The notes: generated from the sequence alone by a model not told the origin. A DNA stretch of 64,000 bases from Agapanthus africanus (GCA_030015575.1 JASDDO010000028.1:21555154-21619153), one strand, 5' to 3'. Positions 22,612-36,330 are shown, counted from the stretch's first letter. Program-made: numbers and translations.

Positions 22612-25600
22612 TTCTACACAACATCAGTGTATGAAGTATTTTAAGGATGGTTTCGAGTATACCGTGACGGGAGAACTGAACCCGTTCTATGTGAACGAGG
22701 TCCGCAAATATGAAGACGCCAAATACTTCTTACCGGATTTCGAAGACATGGAGAAGTGTCACAAGCCGGAGAACAAAGCTAACGCCACCATCCCTGTCTT
22801 CGGCAGTGATACCGAGGAAGAAGAGGAGATAGTGTATTCGGGTCCACCCCAACACAACCAGCCAGGACCGTCCACTCCTACGTTGGTCTTTGGTAGTGAA
22901 TCGGAGGATGAGGTCCATGTCGTATTCTCTGCTCGACCTTCAATACAAGCTTCCGCTGAAGAAGAGCAAAGTCTGCAAGTCGCCATGGTACCGCTTAAAC
23001 ACCATAAAGAACTGGATAAGCTTAATATCTACTGTGTAGAAGAACTGTGAACATTCTATATCCCTCCCAGGCGAGAAAGCGAAAAAGCAATTCTATTCTA
23101 CCGCTCTGAAGAAACCAAAGTGGAGAAAGAAATCTGGCATGGCGCGGATCCTACTCTTGATAGACTTCAGCCTATCCGTCTTCTCAGATATTATACGGAA
23201 GGTTTAAAAAGGCTGCTGAAACGCCAACGGATACCCTTCAAACAGACCGTTAGAAATGCCAAATTCTATGACAGGGTCTGGAACGTCCCCGGGACTCAAC
23301 GCAAACTGCCTAACGGGAGAATGAAAACAAAAGGGCTTGGATACATCCGGTCAAAGAAACGAGAGTTACTACCGGGCTGCTACGTCGTGTATGACCTCGA
23401 TAAAGAAGCGGACGCTCAGTGGGAGAATGCTAATCCTGAACCAGTAAAAGTTCCTGATGCAAAAGTGTCCAGTTCGTCGTTTGAACAACAAATGGACAAA
23501 CTTATAAGGAAAGCTGGTCAAAAAGTCCGAGACGACCATAACCGCGAAATGGTCATCTACGAGAAAGCCAAGACGCAACGCCTTCTCCAACAGGCTGTGA
23601 AGGATGAAAATGCCACTCCTTGTCAACCTGTTATAAAGAAGGCTCGGTGCCAAAGCAGAAATAAGTCGAAAGGCCAAAAAGACGCTCAACAACAACAAAG
23701 CAGGGCTAAAAAGCCACGCAAAAAGGAGTCGAGCGTTATTGATCTATCCCTCATGAAGAAAATGGGTCGAGCATACTCCTTTCCTCGGGATAATACGAAG
23801 AAGATACTTGACCTTACTCTAAAACATCAAATGCTTACACTGCCGGAGTCTAAACACCCTGAACAAGCGGGCGAAGTTTCTCACCCAAACTATTGCTCTT
23901 ACCATCGAGTAATATGACACCCTCTCGAGGACTGCTTCACCTTCAAGAATTGGGTCGAAGATCAGTATCAGCTTGGCAAGTTCGCTCTGTCTGACAACTG
24001 GAGGGTAGCGCCGCCACAGAAGCACGAGCCCAAGGCCACGAAAGAAGAACCAGATCTACATTGGGATTGGAAGCGAATTCGTACCTGTCACATGATAACG
24101 ATATCAAAGAAAGAGCCCGAGAATACGGATAACCTTCCCTGGTGCTTCGAAAACAGCAACGACGAGGTAATCTCAGAGTTCCCACCAGCGCCAAAAGAGC
24201 TGGAGGATAGAATACATACCACCGCAGATAACCTCAAGAAAATCGAGTTGGGGACAGCTGATGACCCACGGCCGACGTTTGTCAGTGAGCTGCTATCTGA
24301 AGAAAGGGTGACTGCGTTAAAAGACGTCCTTGTACAGCACAAAGATTGCTTCGCATGGAACTATTCCGAGATGCTAGGACTAGACCCAGAAGTTGCTGTG
24401 CACGGATTGGCAATATCTCTGGACGTCAAGCCAGTCAAACAGGCGCCGAGAAGAATGCGGCTCGATCTTGAGATAAGCATCAACGCTGAGGTCAAAAAGT
24501 TAATCGACTTTGGCTTTATTCAGGAAGTTCAATACCCTGAATGGATTGCCAACATCGTCCCCGTGATGAAGAAAAATGGGATGGTGCGCATATGCGTGGA
24601 CTTTCGGGATCTCAACAAAGCCTGTCCGAAGGATGATTTCCCAGTACCAGTCACCGAACTGATGATAGGCAATACGTCCACTCATGAAGTTTTCTCCTTC
24701 ATGGACGGCTCATCGGGGTATAACCAGATAAAGATGCATCCCGAAGACCAGAAGCACACCGCCTTCAGGACTCCGTTAGGTATATTCTGTTATAAAGTGA
24801 TGCCCGTCGGTTTAAAGAACGCTGGTGCCACTTATCAGAGGGCCATGACCAAGATCTTCGATGACCTTATACATGAAATCGTCGAATGCTATATCGACGA
24901 TCTCGTGGTTAAAAGCAAATCATACGAGGAACATCTCGAGCATCTAAAGACTGTATTTCGACGACTTCGAAAATACAACTTGAAGATGAACCCTCTTAAG
25001 TGTGCATTCGGAGTTTCCTCGGGCAAATTTCTGGGATTCATCGTCCGACGCCGATGTATTGAAATAGATCCGTCTAAGATCAAGGCGATCATGGAAATGC
25101 CTCCGCCAAGAACCCTCAAACAGTTGCGGTCTCTTCAAGGGAAGCTCGCATACATACGGCGATTTATAGCCAATCTTTCAGGAAAGTGCCGTCCCTACAG
25201 CCACCTGATGAAGAAGGGAACCTCATTCGTCTGGGATCAAAAATGCCAAAGTGCACTAGACGAAATCAAGCAGTACCTGCAAAACCCGCCAGTGTTGGCT
25301 GCTCCAGTTAAGGGAAAGCCTCTCATTCTTTATACAACCGCCCTCGAAGGTTCTTTAGGCGCATTATGGGCGCAAGAGAATGACCAGGGGAAAGAAAGAG
25401 CACTCTACTACTTAAGTCGAGTTCTATTGGGGGCAGAAAGCAACTACCCCCCATTGAAAAACACTGCCTGGCGTTGATCTTCGCGATAACAAAGCTCAGG
25501 CACTATGCGTTGGCGCACGAGGTCCGTCTCATTTCAATGGTGGACCCTCTTAAATATTTGATGTCGAAGGCCATATTGACGGGACGACTTTTTAAATGGG

Positions 25601-27571
25601 CCCTGCTCTTAATGGAGTTCTCGATAACGTACCAACCTCTCAAGGCAGTGAAAGGCCAGGCCATTGCCGACTTCCTCGCTGAACATCCGATACCTGCCGA
25701 TTCTCCTTTGAATTGCGATCTTCCATACGAACATGCGTTTGATGCGATCGACGGTGATAATACCCGATGGGAGCTTTATTTCGACGGAGCATCTTCCGTG
25801 AAGAAGCGCAAACAAAGTACCCTTATAGTCAAATCGGGGGTAGGACTCATCTTTGTAACTCCACAAGGAGGGATAATACGCTACGCGTTCTCCCTGACGG
25901 AGCCAAGGACAAACAACGAAGCCGAATACGAAGTTCTGATAGCAGGCCTCGAGATCGCCATCGACATGGGGATTGAAAACCTCCTCATATATGGAGACTC
26001 CCAACTGGTCGTTAGTCAAATAAACGGTGACTACCAAACGTGCAAACCGGAGTTGGTAAAGTACGGGGAAAAGGTGCAACAACTGTTGACCCAAATTCTC
26101 TCCTACACTTTGGAGAACATACCGCGTGCGGAAAACAACAAAGCAGACGCGTTGGCCAAACTTGCTAAAGAACTGGCTGACGAGAACCTCGATGACGTTA
26201 GAATCGTGGTACAAAGCCGTCGGGCGCTTGCCCCAGCAGAAATACCTCCGGAATCATCCGAGGAAAAGAGAGCGACTGGGCAGACGACCTTACAAATAAA
26301 AGAACGAGAAAAGGTTGAGGATTAGAGAGAAGTCTTCATAGACTACTTTAAGTCCCATCGAATGCCCGAAGATGCGTCCACAAGACATCAGCTCATGAAA
26401 CGGGCTCTGTCTTTCGCCTTCGTCAATGATATTCTATACAAGAGGACTTTGATTCTCTGTGGCTGAGATGCCTAGGGCCTGACGAAGCGGAAAGGGTCGT
26501 CCAGGAGTTCATGACGGATTCTGCGGTTCTCACCAAGCAGGCCCAAAGATGAAGTTAAAGATCAAACGGATGGGCTATTACTGGCCCACGATAATTCAAG
26601 ATTGCCTCGAATATGCGAAGCAATATCACTCATGCCAAATCCATGGGGACTTCATCCACCAACATCCAAATCCATTACATTCAACGATGGCTAGTTGGCC
26701 GTTCGAAATGTGGGGAACTGACATAGTCGGCCCTATCGAGCCAGCATCGTCCAGAGGATATCGTTTCATCCTGGCGATGACTGACAACTTCTCTAAATAG
26801 GCAGAGGCAGTACCGCTGAGGGAAGTTAAGACGGAGAATATCCTCCATTTTTTCAAGACACAAGTCATATATCGGTTTGGGACACCGAGACGGATCATCT
26901 CCGACAACGGGCCAGCCTATAGAAGCCACAAGATCAGTCGCTTCGCACAGCAGCATAACATAGACTGGAGATATTCCTCGGTTTATAATCCGCAAGCCAA
27001 CGGACTAGCTGAGGCCTTCAATAAGACCTTAACAAAGATTATGAAGAAGACAGTATCCCGAAATAAGAGAGACTGGCACGAGAGAGTACAAGAGGCTCTT
27101 TGGGCGTACCGAACTACGTTCAAGACGGCCATAAACACAACGCCGTACGCGTTGGTATTTGGAACGGAAGCAGTACTCCCCCTCGAGATAGAGATACCCT
27201 CTTTACGAGTGGCAGTCCACTACGAGTTGACGAACGAAGAAAATGCTCACCTTCGGCTTGAGGAGCTTGATGCCCTTGAAGAAACGCGGCTCATAGCGCA
27301 ACAAAATCTGGAAGCTTATAAAGCAAAGATGACACGCTCATATGAAAGAATGACCCGACCGAGGACATTCCACCAAGGCGAACTCGTGCTAGTGGTCAAA
27401 AGGCCTATGATCCCCAATCGCGCCAAGCGGGAAAAATTCGAGCCAAACTATGAAGGCCCGTACATCATAGATAAGGTCTACCAGGGTGGGGCCTATCTAC
27501 TCATGGACATGCACGGTGAAAGGCCTTTCAGGCCAATAAACGGTCGCTTCCTGAAGAAATACTACGCTTAA
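22612..27571 (+). pseudogene. Element B protease-to-integrase, disrupted (right piece)
   Basis: Resumes the B polyprotein exactly where 3269 breaks off. Order: end of protease, acidic linker, CHHC motif 3 (about 23890), reverse transcriptase with YIDD (about 24890), RNase H, archaeal-type RNase H (YFDGAS, about 25780; GDSQLVV, about 25995), integrase (CHSCQ-like region about 26625, GTDIVG 26716, SDNGPAY about 26900, stop at 27569). Lesions: TGA 23048, TGA 23915, one base lost near 25450, TAG 26323, single-base losses near 26445 and 26506, TAG 26798. The integrase zinc site also reads YHSC where relatives have CHSC. Confidence 0.92.
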
Positions 27572-27663
27572 TGAGCCACAGCCTAGGTCAATGATAGATG
27601 ACGACGATTATGTCCGCTCGCTATCTTCCTAAGCTCAAGCTTTATAAGCAATAGCCGGCCTTC

Positions 27664-27745
27664 TTCATGACGGACCGAAACGTCCTTAAACTAATGACGG
27701 ACCGAAACGTTCTTAAACTAATAACGGACCGAAACGTCCTTAAAA
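27664..27745 (+). repeat. 27-bp repeats downstream of integrase (B)
   Basis: Three units of the GACCGAAACGTCC repeat, at the same distance from the pol stop as in A. Confidence 0.75.
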
Positions 27746-27823
27746 CTACTACCGCAGCGTCCTTAGGCTGACGAGATGAATACATAAAAAGAGAAAAAGA
27801 AAATAAAAAAAATGATGATAAAA

Positions 27824-28092
27824 ACGGTATGTCCATAAGCAAAGTGGGCACGGATGAAAACCCGAAAGGGCTCCGTGAGCAAAAACAGCAGGACTACCGG
27901 CGGGTGTTCGTGAAAACCCGAAAGGGCGCGACCTCGTAAAAAAGAAGAAGAAGAAGAAGAAAATAAAAAAAATAAAAAAATAAAAAAACGGTATGTCCAT
28001 AAGCAAAATGGGCACGGATGAAAACCCGAAAGGGCTCCGTGAGTAAAAACAGCAGTACTACCGGCGAGTGTTTGTGAAAACCCGAAAGGGCG
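27824..28092 (+). repeat. Tandem duplication in B 3' region
   Basis: The conserved block with GAAAACCCGAAAGGGC pairs occurs twice, separated by an (AAG)n/(A)nT low-complexity stretch at 27938-27986. A has one copy, so the duplication is specific to B or its subfamily. Confidence 0.8.
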
Positions 28093-28094
28093 TA

Positions 28095-28660
28095 ACCTTG
28101 TTAAAAGAACACTTACAAAATCCTCTCGACCTTGTAAGGAGAAACCACCTACGTGAGATCCTTACGACTCATAAGGGAGCAACACACTTAGGAATCCTCA
28201 CGATTCCTAAGGAGAAAATACACTTACGAGATCCTCGCGGCCCGTAAGGAGAACTCTCTTATGGGACCCTCACGGCTCATAAGATTTGAAAGTCTTAAGT
28301 TACAGAGACCTAAACCTGTGCTTAAGCAAACCCCCACAAACTTCCAATATTGCCCTACGAGTGGCTCAATATTGACCCTTGTATACAATCCACAGGCGTG
28401 AATAAAACATTTCCCCAACCAAGTCCCATCCGTGACGGGGGATATGTTCGCATGGTGAACAACCATTGTAAATCCTCTCGATTTACAAAGAGAAAACCCT
28501 CTCGTAGGATCCTTACGACTTACAGAGGAACAAACACTTAGGAATCCTCACGATTCCTAAGGAGAAAATACACCTATAAGATCCTCACGACTTGTAGGCA
28601 GAAATACCTTTGTGAGACCCTTACGGCTCATGAAGTTAAAAGCCTTAGTCGACAGAATCC
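28095..28660 (+). repeat. Covarying hairpin array 1 of element B
   Basis: Same order of stem-loop units as in A. Several stems differ from their A counterparts but keep pairing, for example TGTAAATC/GATTTACA near 28470 and CCTATAAG/CTTGTAGG near 28572. Confidence 0.8.
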
Positions 28661-28804
28661 TAACCCTGTTCGCTAAACCACCTTTGTTCGACATCGACAG
28701 AGGCAGATGATGACTCGCTCCTGGCAATATCCCAGTTGTAGCGGTGCTGATGCAGAAATCGGTGTCTAATTTCAAGTTTTACGGTGAAAAGCCGGTAGGC
28801 CGCA

Positions 28805-29030
28805 CATGCATACGAAATAGCCGAAATGATGGGGCAACTTGCAAAAAAAAAAGCAGCAAGTAAAAATGTATGCATGCAAAATAGCCGAAATGGTTGGGCA
28901 ACTCGCAATAAAAAACAGCGAGTAAAAATAAAATGAACAACCGAAATGATTGGGCACCGCGAAAAATAGCCGAAATGATTGGGCAATCGCGACCTTCGCG
29001 ATATAAAAGCTGAAATGATAGAGCATCGCG
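28805..29030 (+). repeat. AATAGCCGAAATGATTGGGC repeats with small stems (B)
   Basis: Counterpart of 16425-16650 in A. The stem ACTCGC (28901-28906)/GCGAGT (28918-28923) replaces ACTCGT/ACGAGT of A, a paired double change. Confidence 0.75.
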
Positions 29031-29204
29031 GAAATAAAACAAAAAAAAAACATAAAACTTTGGCCCTACAGTTAAGATCACATCGAGCCCTGTATACAAT
29101 CCAAGGGCGTAAACGAAGAGGGAACCATACTTCCCCAGCAGGATTCGCCAGAAAATGAAGTCAAATCTCAACAGTTCGTCCCAACGCCGAAGAAATCAGT
29201 GTCT

Positions 29205-30060
29205 TCAGCAAACTCCTCAACTCACGGATACAAACACTCCTTGACGAGAGCCTCCTGATCCGCGTTGACTCGCAGAGCAACCAATGCCTCCGTGGGAAAT
29301 CCTCGACTCGTTTCAAACCCCAAGGAAACAAATAATCCTTGGCGCTAGGGAAACAAATAATCCCTAGCAAACTCCTCAACTCACGGATACAAACACTCCT
29401 TGACGAGAGCCTCCTGATCCGCGTTGACTCACAGAGCAACCAGTGCCTCCGTGGGAAATCCTCGACTCGTTTCAAACCCCAAGGAAACAAATAATCCTTG
29501 GCGCTAGGGAAACAAATAATCCCTAGCAAACTCCTCAACTCACGGATACAAACACTCCTTGACGAGAGCCTCCTGATCCGTGTCGACTCGCAGAGCAACC
29601 AGTGCCTCCGTGGGAAATTCTCGACTCGTTTCAAACCCCAAGGAAACAAATAATCCTTGGCGCTAGAGAAACAAATAATTCTTGGCAAACACCTCAACTC
29701 ATGGATACAAACACTTCTTGACGAGAGCTTCCTGATCCGCGTCGACTCGCAGAGCAACCAGTGCCTCCGTGGGAAATTCTCGACTCGTTTCAACCCCAAG
29801 GAAACAAATAATCCTTGGCGCTAGGGAAACAAATAATCCCTAGCAAATACCTCAACTCACAGATACAAACACTCCTTGACGAGAGCCTCCTGATCCGCGT
29901 CGACTCGCAGAGCAACCAGTGCCTCCGTGGGAAATTCTTGACTCGTTTCAACCCCAAGGAAACAAATAATCCTTGGCGCTAGGGAAACAAATAATTCTTT
30001 GCAAAATCCTTCAATTCAGGGAAATAAACAATCCTTGACGAGAGCCTCCTGATTCGCGTC
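29205..30060 (+). repeat. 159-bp satellite array in element B
   Basis: About 5.4 units; the GATACAAACA landmark is at 29227, 29386, 29545, 29704 and 29862, a period of 159 with one 158. Clearly the same satellite as in A but with its own subfamily changes. Confidence 0.9.
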
Positions 30061-30224
30061 GGCTCGCAGAGAAACCAGTGTCTCCGCGGGAAAATTCCCG
30101 ATTCGTCTCAAATTGCAAGATGAAGCCTCAGGCAGCAAGGATTAAAAAACTTGCTTCCTGAAGAATGGGACCCTGCAAGTCGATCTAAAACGGTCGCTTG
30201 CATACTATTCACGGGTCTCATTCT

Positions 30225-30455
30225 CCAAAGTCGAGTTTCGACAAGGAGGGAAACAACCGCTTACGGTTCCTCTCGACTCATAAGAGGGAAAAATTCTCTT
30301 ATAGGATCCTTACAACTTATAAGAGAAAACCACACTTAGGAATCCTCACGATTCCTAAGGAGAAAAACTCACCTACGAGATCCTCTCGATCCGTAGGGAG
30401 AAAAATCTCTACGAGACCCCCACGGCTCATAGAGTTGAAAAGTCTTAGGCAGCAG
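30225..30455 (+). repeat. Covarying hairpin array 2 of element B
   Basis: Five stem-loop units beyond the satellite, matching A 18165-18400. 30460-30728, between here and the antisense gene, is AT-rich with nothing recognised. Confidence 0.75.
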
Positions 30456-30728
30456 ATCTGAACCTGCGGCCTAAGCCATCGCTATTTCTTAAGAAAGTCA
30501 AGATGCGTGTTCTATTATCTGTTGACCATGTTTACTAAGGTGGCATGCTGATAATAAAAGAAAGAAAAGGCAGAGAAATGACACAAGACATTACAGAAAA
30601 TGTGTATCTTTTATTCATAAACTTGATTGAGTACAGGATATATTATGCTAAAGAATAAAAAATATACATACATTTTTTATTTAAAAATACAAACGATACA
30701 AGGAGAATTACTGAGAAGGAAGCATCTT

Positions 30729-33700
30729 TCATAGATCTAGCAATTGTTCGCGCAATTCCTTCCTCACTTTCTCCTGATCGGCTACCACCGCCAGCTCCGC
30801 CTCCACTTGGGCCCGTTGCTGCAAGACAGACGCAAGCTGCTCCCTGACGGCCTGATAAGCAGCTTCCCGACCTGGGGTATCGCGCTCAGCTACATCAAGC
30901 TTTCGCTTCAAGTTTAGCCCATGGGAGATGCACTCCAGGAGACCCTCAAAGATAGTCTTCACTTGGGCAGCATTCGCTTCAACCTCAGCACGCAGATGGG
31001 CCGTCTCGCTCGAGGTCTCTTGGCATTCCCTTAGCCATAAAGCTGCTTCTTGTTCCAAGTGGCGGACGTAGGAAGCGCTTCCCTCGATCCATGCTGCTCT
31101 TTCACTGCTCGCGGATAAAGTCTCGGGAGCGGGACGCATCGACTCCAGCTGATCCAGGCGAGCCTCGATCTCCATACAATGATTAACCCAAGATGCGATA
31201 ATGCCCTCGTCATGGAAATTCACGAGTATCACCAGCATCGGGTTAACCACTGTAGCGAAATCCACAGTAGAAGTAGGGGTCTCGGCGTCGAGCTCCTCAA
31301 TATAGTCGCTCAACATACGCAAGCTGTTCGCGGCGCCTTTCGAAGATGGACATCTCAGGAAAGGACCTGCCGGCATTATGATGCGAGACTCGAAGAGCGC
31401 CGAGACCGGAACGACCGCTGAAAAGAAACAAGATGTGATCAGATAACAGTTCAGGAAATAAAAAAAGGGGGAGTTATCAATGTGATAGTCGCTGTACCAG
31501 CTGAGGCAGGTGGCAAGACCGGAAGGGTCGGCGGCGCAGCCGATCTTTCATCCCCTCCTTCAATTTGTAGCACTGCAGTCGAGATACAAAAAAGGGTTTA
31601 GAAGTAATTCCATCAATAAAGAAAGAAAGATATCAATGGAAATCATACTCACCAACGCCACCAGAGGAAGAGGCAAGTTCGGATGGGAAGGAGAAGTGTG
31701 GGAGCAACACCTGATAAAGATGGTCAAAAAGCACTCCTGAAAGACACAGCGGTATGACTTTAGTATACGGATTATACGTCTGAAAAGTGAGATTAATAAG
31801 TTGCAAACTCATACCTTCCAACATCTTTGACGGTATGAGAGAGGGCTGAGAGGTGACCACCGCCAAGGCAGTAGTTGAAGGTGCTCCCTCGAGCAGTGGG
31901 GCATCAGCGCTGGCTGCACCTGCATTATGAAAAAATGTGAACTTGTCAGAAAGGATTGTAAGGTAAAGAAAGACAGCAACTTGGGATTTACCTGATGAGC
32001 TGCCGGCTGAAACGGAGGCGACTCCCTCCTCCATTGACATGAGGCCGTCGCCCGTGGCCTCATCACCCGACTCGATAGGGATCGTTGTCGTGCTCGCAAG
32101 ACCTGGAGACGGCGGAAGATCATACACGGGGAGGGCGATGATTGGAGCATTGCCGGACTCTTGGGAGGGAGCGGCTAACTCTTCCCCAAGAGTCATACCC
32201 ATCTCACCCGCTACTTCTGCGGGCTCTTCGGTCTCCATCGGCTCATCCGCCGTCACCACGAGATCGCCAGCCTCAAGCGCCTTGTCCGCCACCACCCTGG
32301 GCTCAGTTGTAATGATCATTTCATCTGCCGCCACTTCAGGCTAGGCATCAATGACCTGCTCGGCTGCAGACCCCTCAACCTCCATCTCAGGCCCCGAAGC
32401 CTCAGGGACGTTGCCCACCTCGGCTCAGGTTCGGCAGGTGCCGCCTCCTCTGTTTCCTTGGGTTCAACGGTCTCCGCCTCCCCCTCGGTCGGACTTGGCC
32501 CTATAAGATAAAATATATAAGAACCGATGGCATTATAACTCTTACAACAAAATCTTGGGAGAAATATTACCTGAAGTGGATTTATCATTTGCGCTCCGAG
32601 CTGCGCGCGCCACTTGTCTGCGAGCAGTGGATAGGAGGGCGACAGGGGCCTCTTCGAAAGGAGTATCAGCATGAGGGACGGTGCTGGGGCCCGCTCCCAT
32701 AGCCAAGGCAGCCCTGCGCGCCTTTGCTTCGCGCCTCGACCGCTTCCGTTCCTCCCGGGCTGTCGCGATGGACCTCTGTGATGCTTCCTTCAAGGCGTCG
32801 TCGTCCTCGTTCAGAGATGCCTCCAGAGCTTTAAAGGCATCTCTCATCGGCTCTTCGAGACGGACCTCCTGCGGTGGACCAGAAGGAGTAGGAACATCGA
32901 CAGCTGGCAGAGCAGTTGCGTCACTAGGCGGGAACGGCATTGAGGTTTCTGCCATAAAAAGGGAGAGGTTAGATCGACCATAACACAAGGGAAATGAGAA
33001 TTTGACGAATCGAAACTTACTAAGGCCCATGGACGCTCTAAGACGTTCCTCTTATTGAAAGGTCTCGAGAGAAGCGGCAATGGCTTCTTCATCAGTGATG
33101 CCTGTTGGAAGAAAAGAAGGGAAAAACATTAGTCAAAGGCAATGAGAAGGATATAATACAATAAAGAAAATGCGACTAGTAGTTACCCGATTGTGAGAGC
33201 TTAGCTAGCCATGCATCACGCTTTGCCAACCACGCTGAAGTTTCGAGAGCGGCCTCCAAGTCTGTATCATCCGGTGGCGGCACGACTAGTCCCTCATTAG
33301 TCCCATATTCTCTCAGGCCCTCGGCATAGGGAGCATGGGGTTCTTGACCGAATACGACGTCTGCAGCGAAGAGCGACTTCTTTTTCTTCTGCACTCCGAC
33401 CCTAGGTGCACGCGGGATTGACTTCCGTTTAGCAGCCACCTTGGGACGGCGGGTCCCGATGTCTGCACCCACACCAGACTCCGGCGAGGCTATAACCACT
33501 GTCTCCATTGGGGCACAGGGCGCTGGTGGTGCATCCGCGATATCAGGGAGCGGCAATCCGCGTGGAGGACTTTGCGCACGCGATGGTCCGGCCCCGTCAT
33601 CTTTTAGAGGGGGGACTACCGGAGTCCTTGGCACTAAGGGAGCGTTACGGTCAGTGCCGGGAGGTGCACCTTTACGGTCGATCAACACTCACCTCTCTTC

Positions 33701-35515
33701 CTTTATAACGGCCCCCGTCGCATGATTGTACCACTCTTTATATACATTAAGGAGTCATGGAGCGCAGGCCGGCGCACTGATAAAAAAACGAGAACCCGTG
33801 TTCAGACGCATGAAATGATGTAACGCGTTCTCCATCCCTTCTTCATTGGCAGCAGGTTCCAGTAAGAAAGCTTCCAAGGGTACCCCTTGATCGTAGCCCA
33901 ATTGTTGGGCGAAACGATGCGGGTTATATCTCATGAAAATGGCTGCACCGTCCTGCCTGAAGACCAGGAAGCCCGGTCTAATAGAATACAAGTGGAGGGT
34001 CTCCCGGGCCGTCAAAACTGAAGCTCCATCCTTAAAGGAGTCCTGTAATGGTCGCACCGCAACGGTGGACGCTTTTCCAATGGTCAATACCTTGTCGATG
34101 AAGGACATCCCGATTCCAACGGTGTGAGGGCAAAGCAGTAAACCCCTGGCGTTCCGTGGTGATGGGGTCACAATTGATGCGCCAATCAGATGTATGATGC
34201 GGGGGAAAGCACACTTGTTGAAGAACGAGGGCCTTTTGTGCATGCCGAAAACACCCGCCGTGTATAGCTCGAGTCACGATACAAAGTAGTGCATCAGGAA
34301 GACCACGTGCAATACCCCGGGCTCATTAGCATCCGCTGCTCGGCTGAGGCCATGATATAGATGCGCCAAGCCGGCGATCCCAACGGCCACCTTTACCCCG
34401 ATAGTCATCCGGTAGGCTGGGTAAAAAACAGAGGGCCGCATGCGGTGAGAGTGCATTGGAATTGCAAACCAACTCAACCATAACCCGAGAAATCCTAAGA
34501 AAAAGGCATCCTCATCCATTCCAGGGGCCGCAATTTCTGCAAAAGACTTAGTAGGGAAGTCTGGAAGGAAAAAACCCTTTTGATCTATTTCCTTCTCCGA
34601 TAGGTTATCCGCACCTAGACCGAAAGGGTCATCCAGAGTAGCGAACTTGGCAGCCTCTGATGAGAGGACTCTCGGACGAAGAAATCGAGCAATGAAATCC
34701 TCAAAGTTAACTCCTCGACTCCCATGTTCGAAGAAAAGGGACTCATATATGTTCAACACCTTAATCAAGCTTGGGAACTGGTGTTGAACAGCATTCTCCG
34801 GCGTGAGCCCCCTTACCATCGGCCTATCACCAAAGACGTATTCATCTGTCGGGAGCAACTCCTCATAATGTTCCCCCATGACTGGTAAACTGGATACCTC
34901 CGTGAACTCCTCCAAGGAGATTGACACTTCCCGATCCATGGCAAGGAAAGTGTGGGTAGGAATATTCCACTGCTCCAAGAAAGCCTTGAACCACCAGGTG
35001 GGGAGCGTGGGATACTGGAAGAGAGAGACGTAGACCGCGGTGTACAGTCCTAGCCTTATCAACTGCGACTTCTTCGTCGACAGGATGTACCGGGCCCATG
35101 GCAGATAGCCAATCGGGTGGCAGGGGACCAGACCAATGTTATATGATTGCCCCCAGGGTCTCGCCTCGCCCTGACAGATACGGCGTCCTAGAATATCCAA
35201 GACCATAGGACGTTGGACCGGAACCGCATCCATAGCGGGATGAAGAAAGCTGTTCGCAGTCCAATCCACCATCTCCACGGCATACTGCACCGAGGGTGGG
35301 GTAGCATAGTGAATCGCCGTTATGGGTTCTGACGGCACCGCGCATGTGAAGCTCCGTCGGCCCATGATGATCTGATTGTACCACAACTCTCAAAGGTGGA
35401 GACTATTGTATTCCGGGTTGTATTCTTTGATCATAGCTAAAACATTATGGTCCAAGGGCGCTTCAGGAAACCCTTCCTCCGAGCGGACGAACGGAAACGA
35501 GGTGTCGAGAGACAT
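30729..35515 (-). pseudogene. Antisense plant-mobile-domain gene with seven introns (element B)
   Basis: Minus-strand gene inside B, antisense to gag-pol. The ATG at 35515 (MSLDTSFPF) follows an acceptor-like TTTTGCAG. Proposed coding exons: 35515-33187, 33101-33021, 32948-32571, 32500-31992, 31919-31815, 31736-31653, 31572-31498, 31417-30729. All seven introns are GT-AG, 70-85 bases and phase 1. Exon 1 holds a plant mobile domain (aminotransferase-like PMD family): WNIPTHTF, then EVSISLEEFTEVSSLPVMG, then a FLGLWLSWF...RPSVFYPAYRM block. Middle exons are acidic/Pro/Ser-rich; the last exon (about 230 aa) is a coiled coil. Damage: in-frame TGA at 35390, 34274, 33755 and 33689, TAA in exon 2, and a frameshift plus TAG at 32341 in exon 4. 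Role unknown; PMD proteins occur in plant genes and transposons. Confidence 0.8.
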
Positions 35516-36330
35516 GATCGCTGCAAAAGAACAATCTAGCCATTAGTGTTGTAATTCCAACGCTTGGCGTTTAAAAAAAATGCGTTAATTAATTAATTAA
35601 ATTAAAAATTAATTAAATTAAAATTAATTAATTACACCACACAGCAGTGCAGCGGGCAGGAAACAAAAGGGGGACCCACAAAATCTGGATGACAATACGT
35701 CAGTTAATAAGACAACCTCATCATTAGAAGAGATTGCCAGTTGGTCCTCAGGAAAAAATTCCCATTAATAATAATAAAAAAAAGAGAATCCCTAGAGATA
35801 AGGAGAAAATCTCCTCTTTCAGAGCAAAGCTTGTCACAGAGTGACACTTGTCAAACTCTGGTATCAGGAGAATAAGATTCCTTAAAAGAGCCTAGCTCTG
35901 TGATGATGATGAGAAAATTTATTTAAAACTTCTAAAGAAATTAATTTTTTTTTTAAGGACTCTTGGAAGTTCTTCACTTCTAGATCAAAAAGATCTATTT
36001 TTGGATCCATGAGCAAAGCTCTGTTCATGGGTTAAAACCCATGAACAAGATCTCTGTAGATCTATGGATTCATGAGAGTAAAGCTCTGTTGGTGAAACCC
36101 CAAAAGGGATTTCTTTAGATCAGAAGATCTATGAGAGCAAAGCTCTATTGGTTAATTAAAATTAATTTAACTTAAGATTAATTTTACCTAAAGTTTTCTA
36201 ACTTGGAAAATGAGAGCAAAGCTCTAAAGTTCTGGAAATGAGAGCAAAGCTCTGAAGTTCTAAGCAAGAGCAAAGCTCTGGAAATCAAAATCTAGAAAAT
36301 GGTGAAGTTTTCTAAAGGGCCGGAGGTCCT
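35516..36330 (-). other. Leader/upstream region of the B antisense gene, hairpin-rich
   Basis: Non-coding. Contains many dyads AGAGCAAAGCTCT and a long one with arms GTTCATGGGTT/AACCCATGAAC (about 36024-36047), plus AT-rich (TTAATTAA)n near 35585. A leader intron ending at the TTTTGCAG beside the ATG is inferred. Confidence 0.55.
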
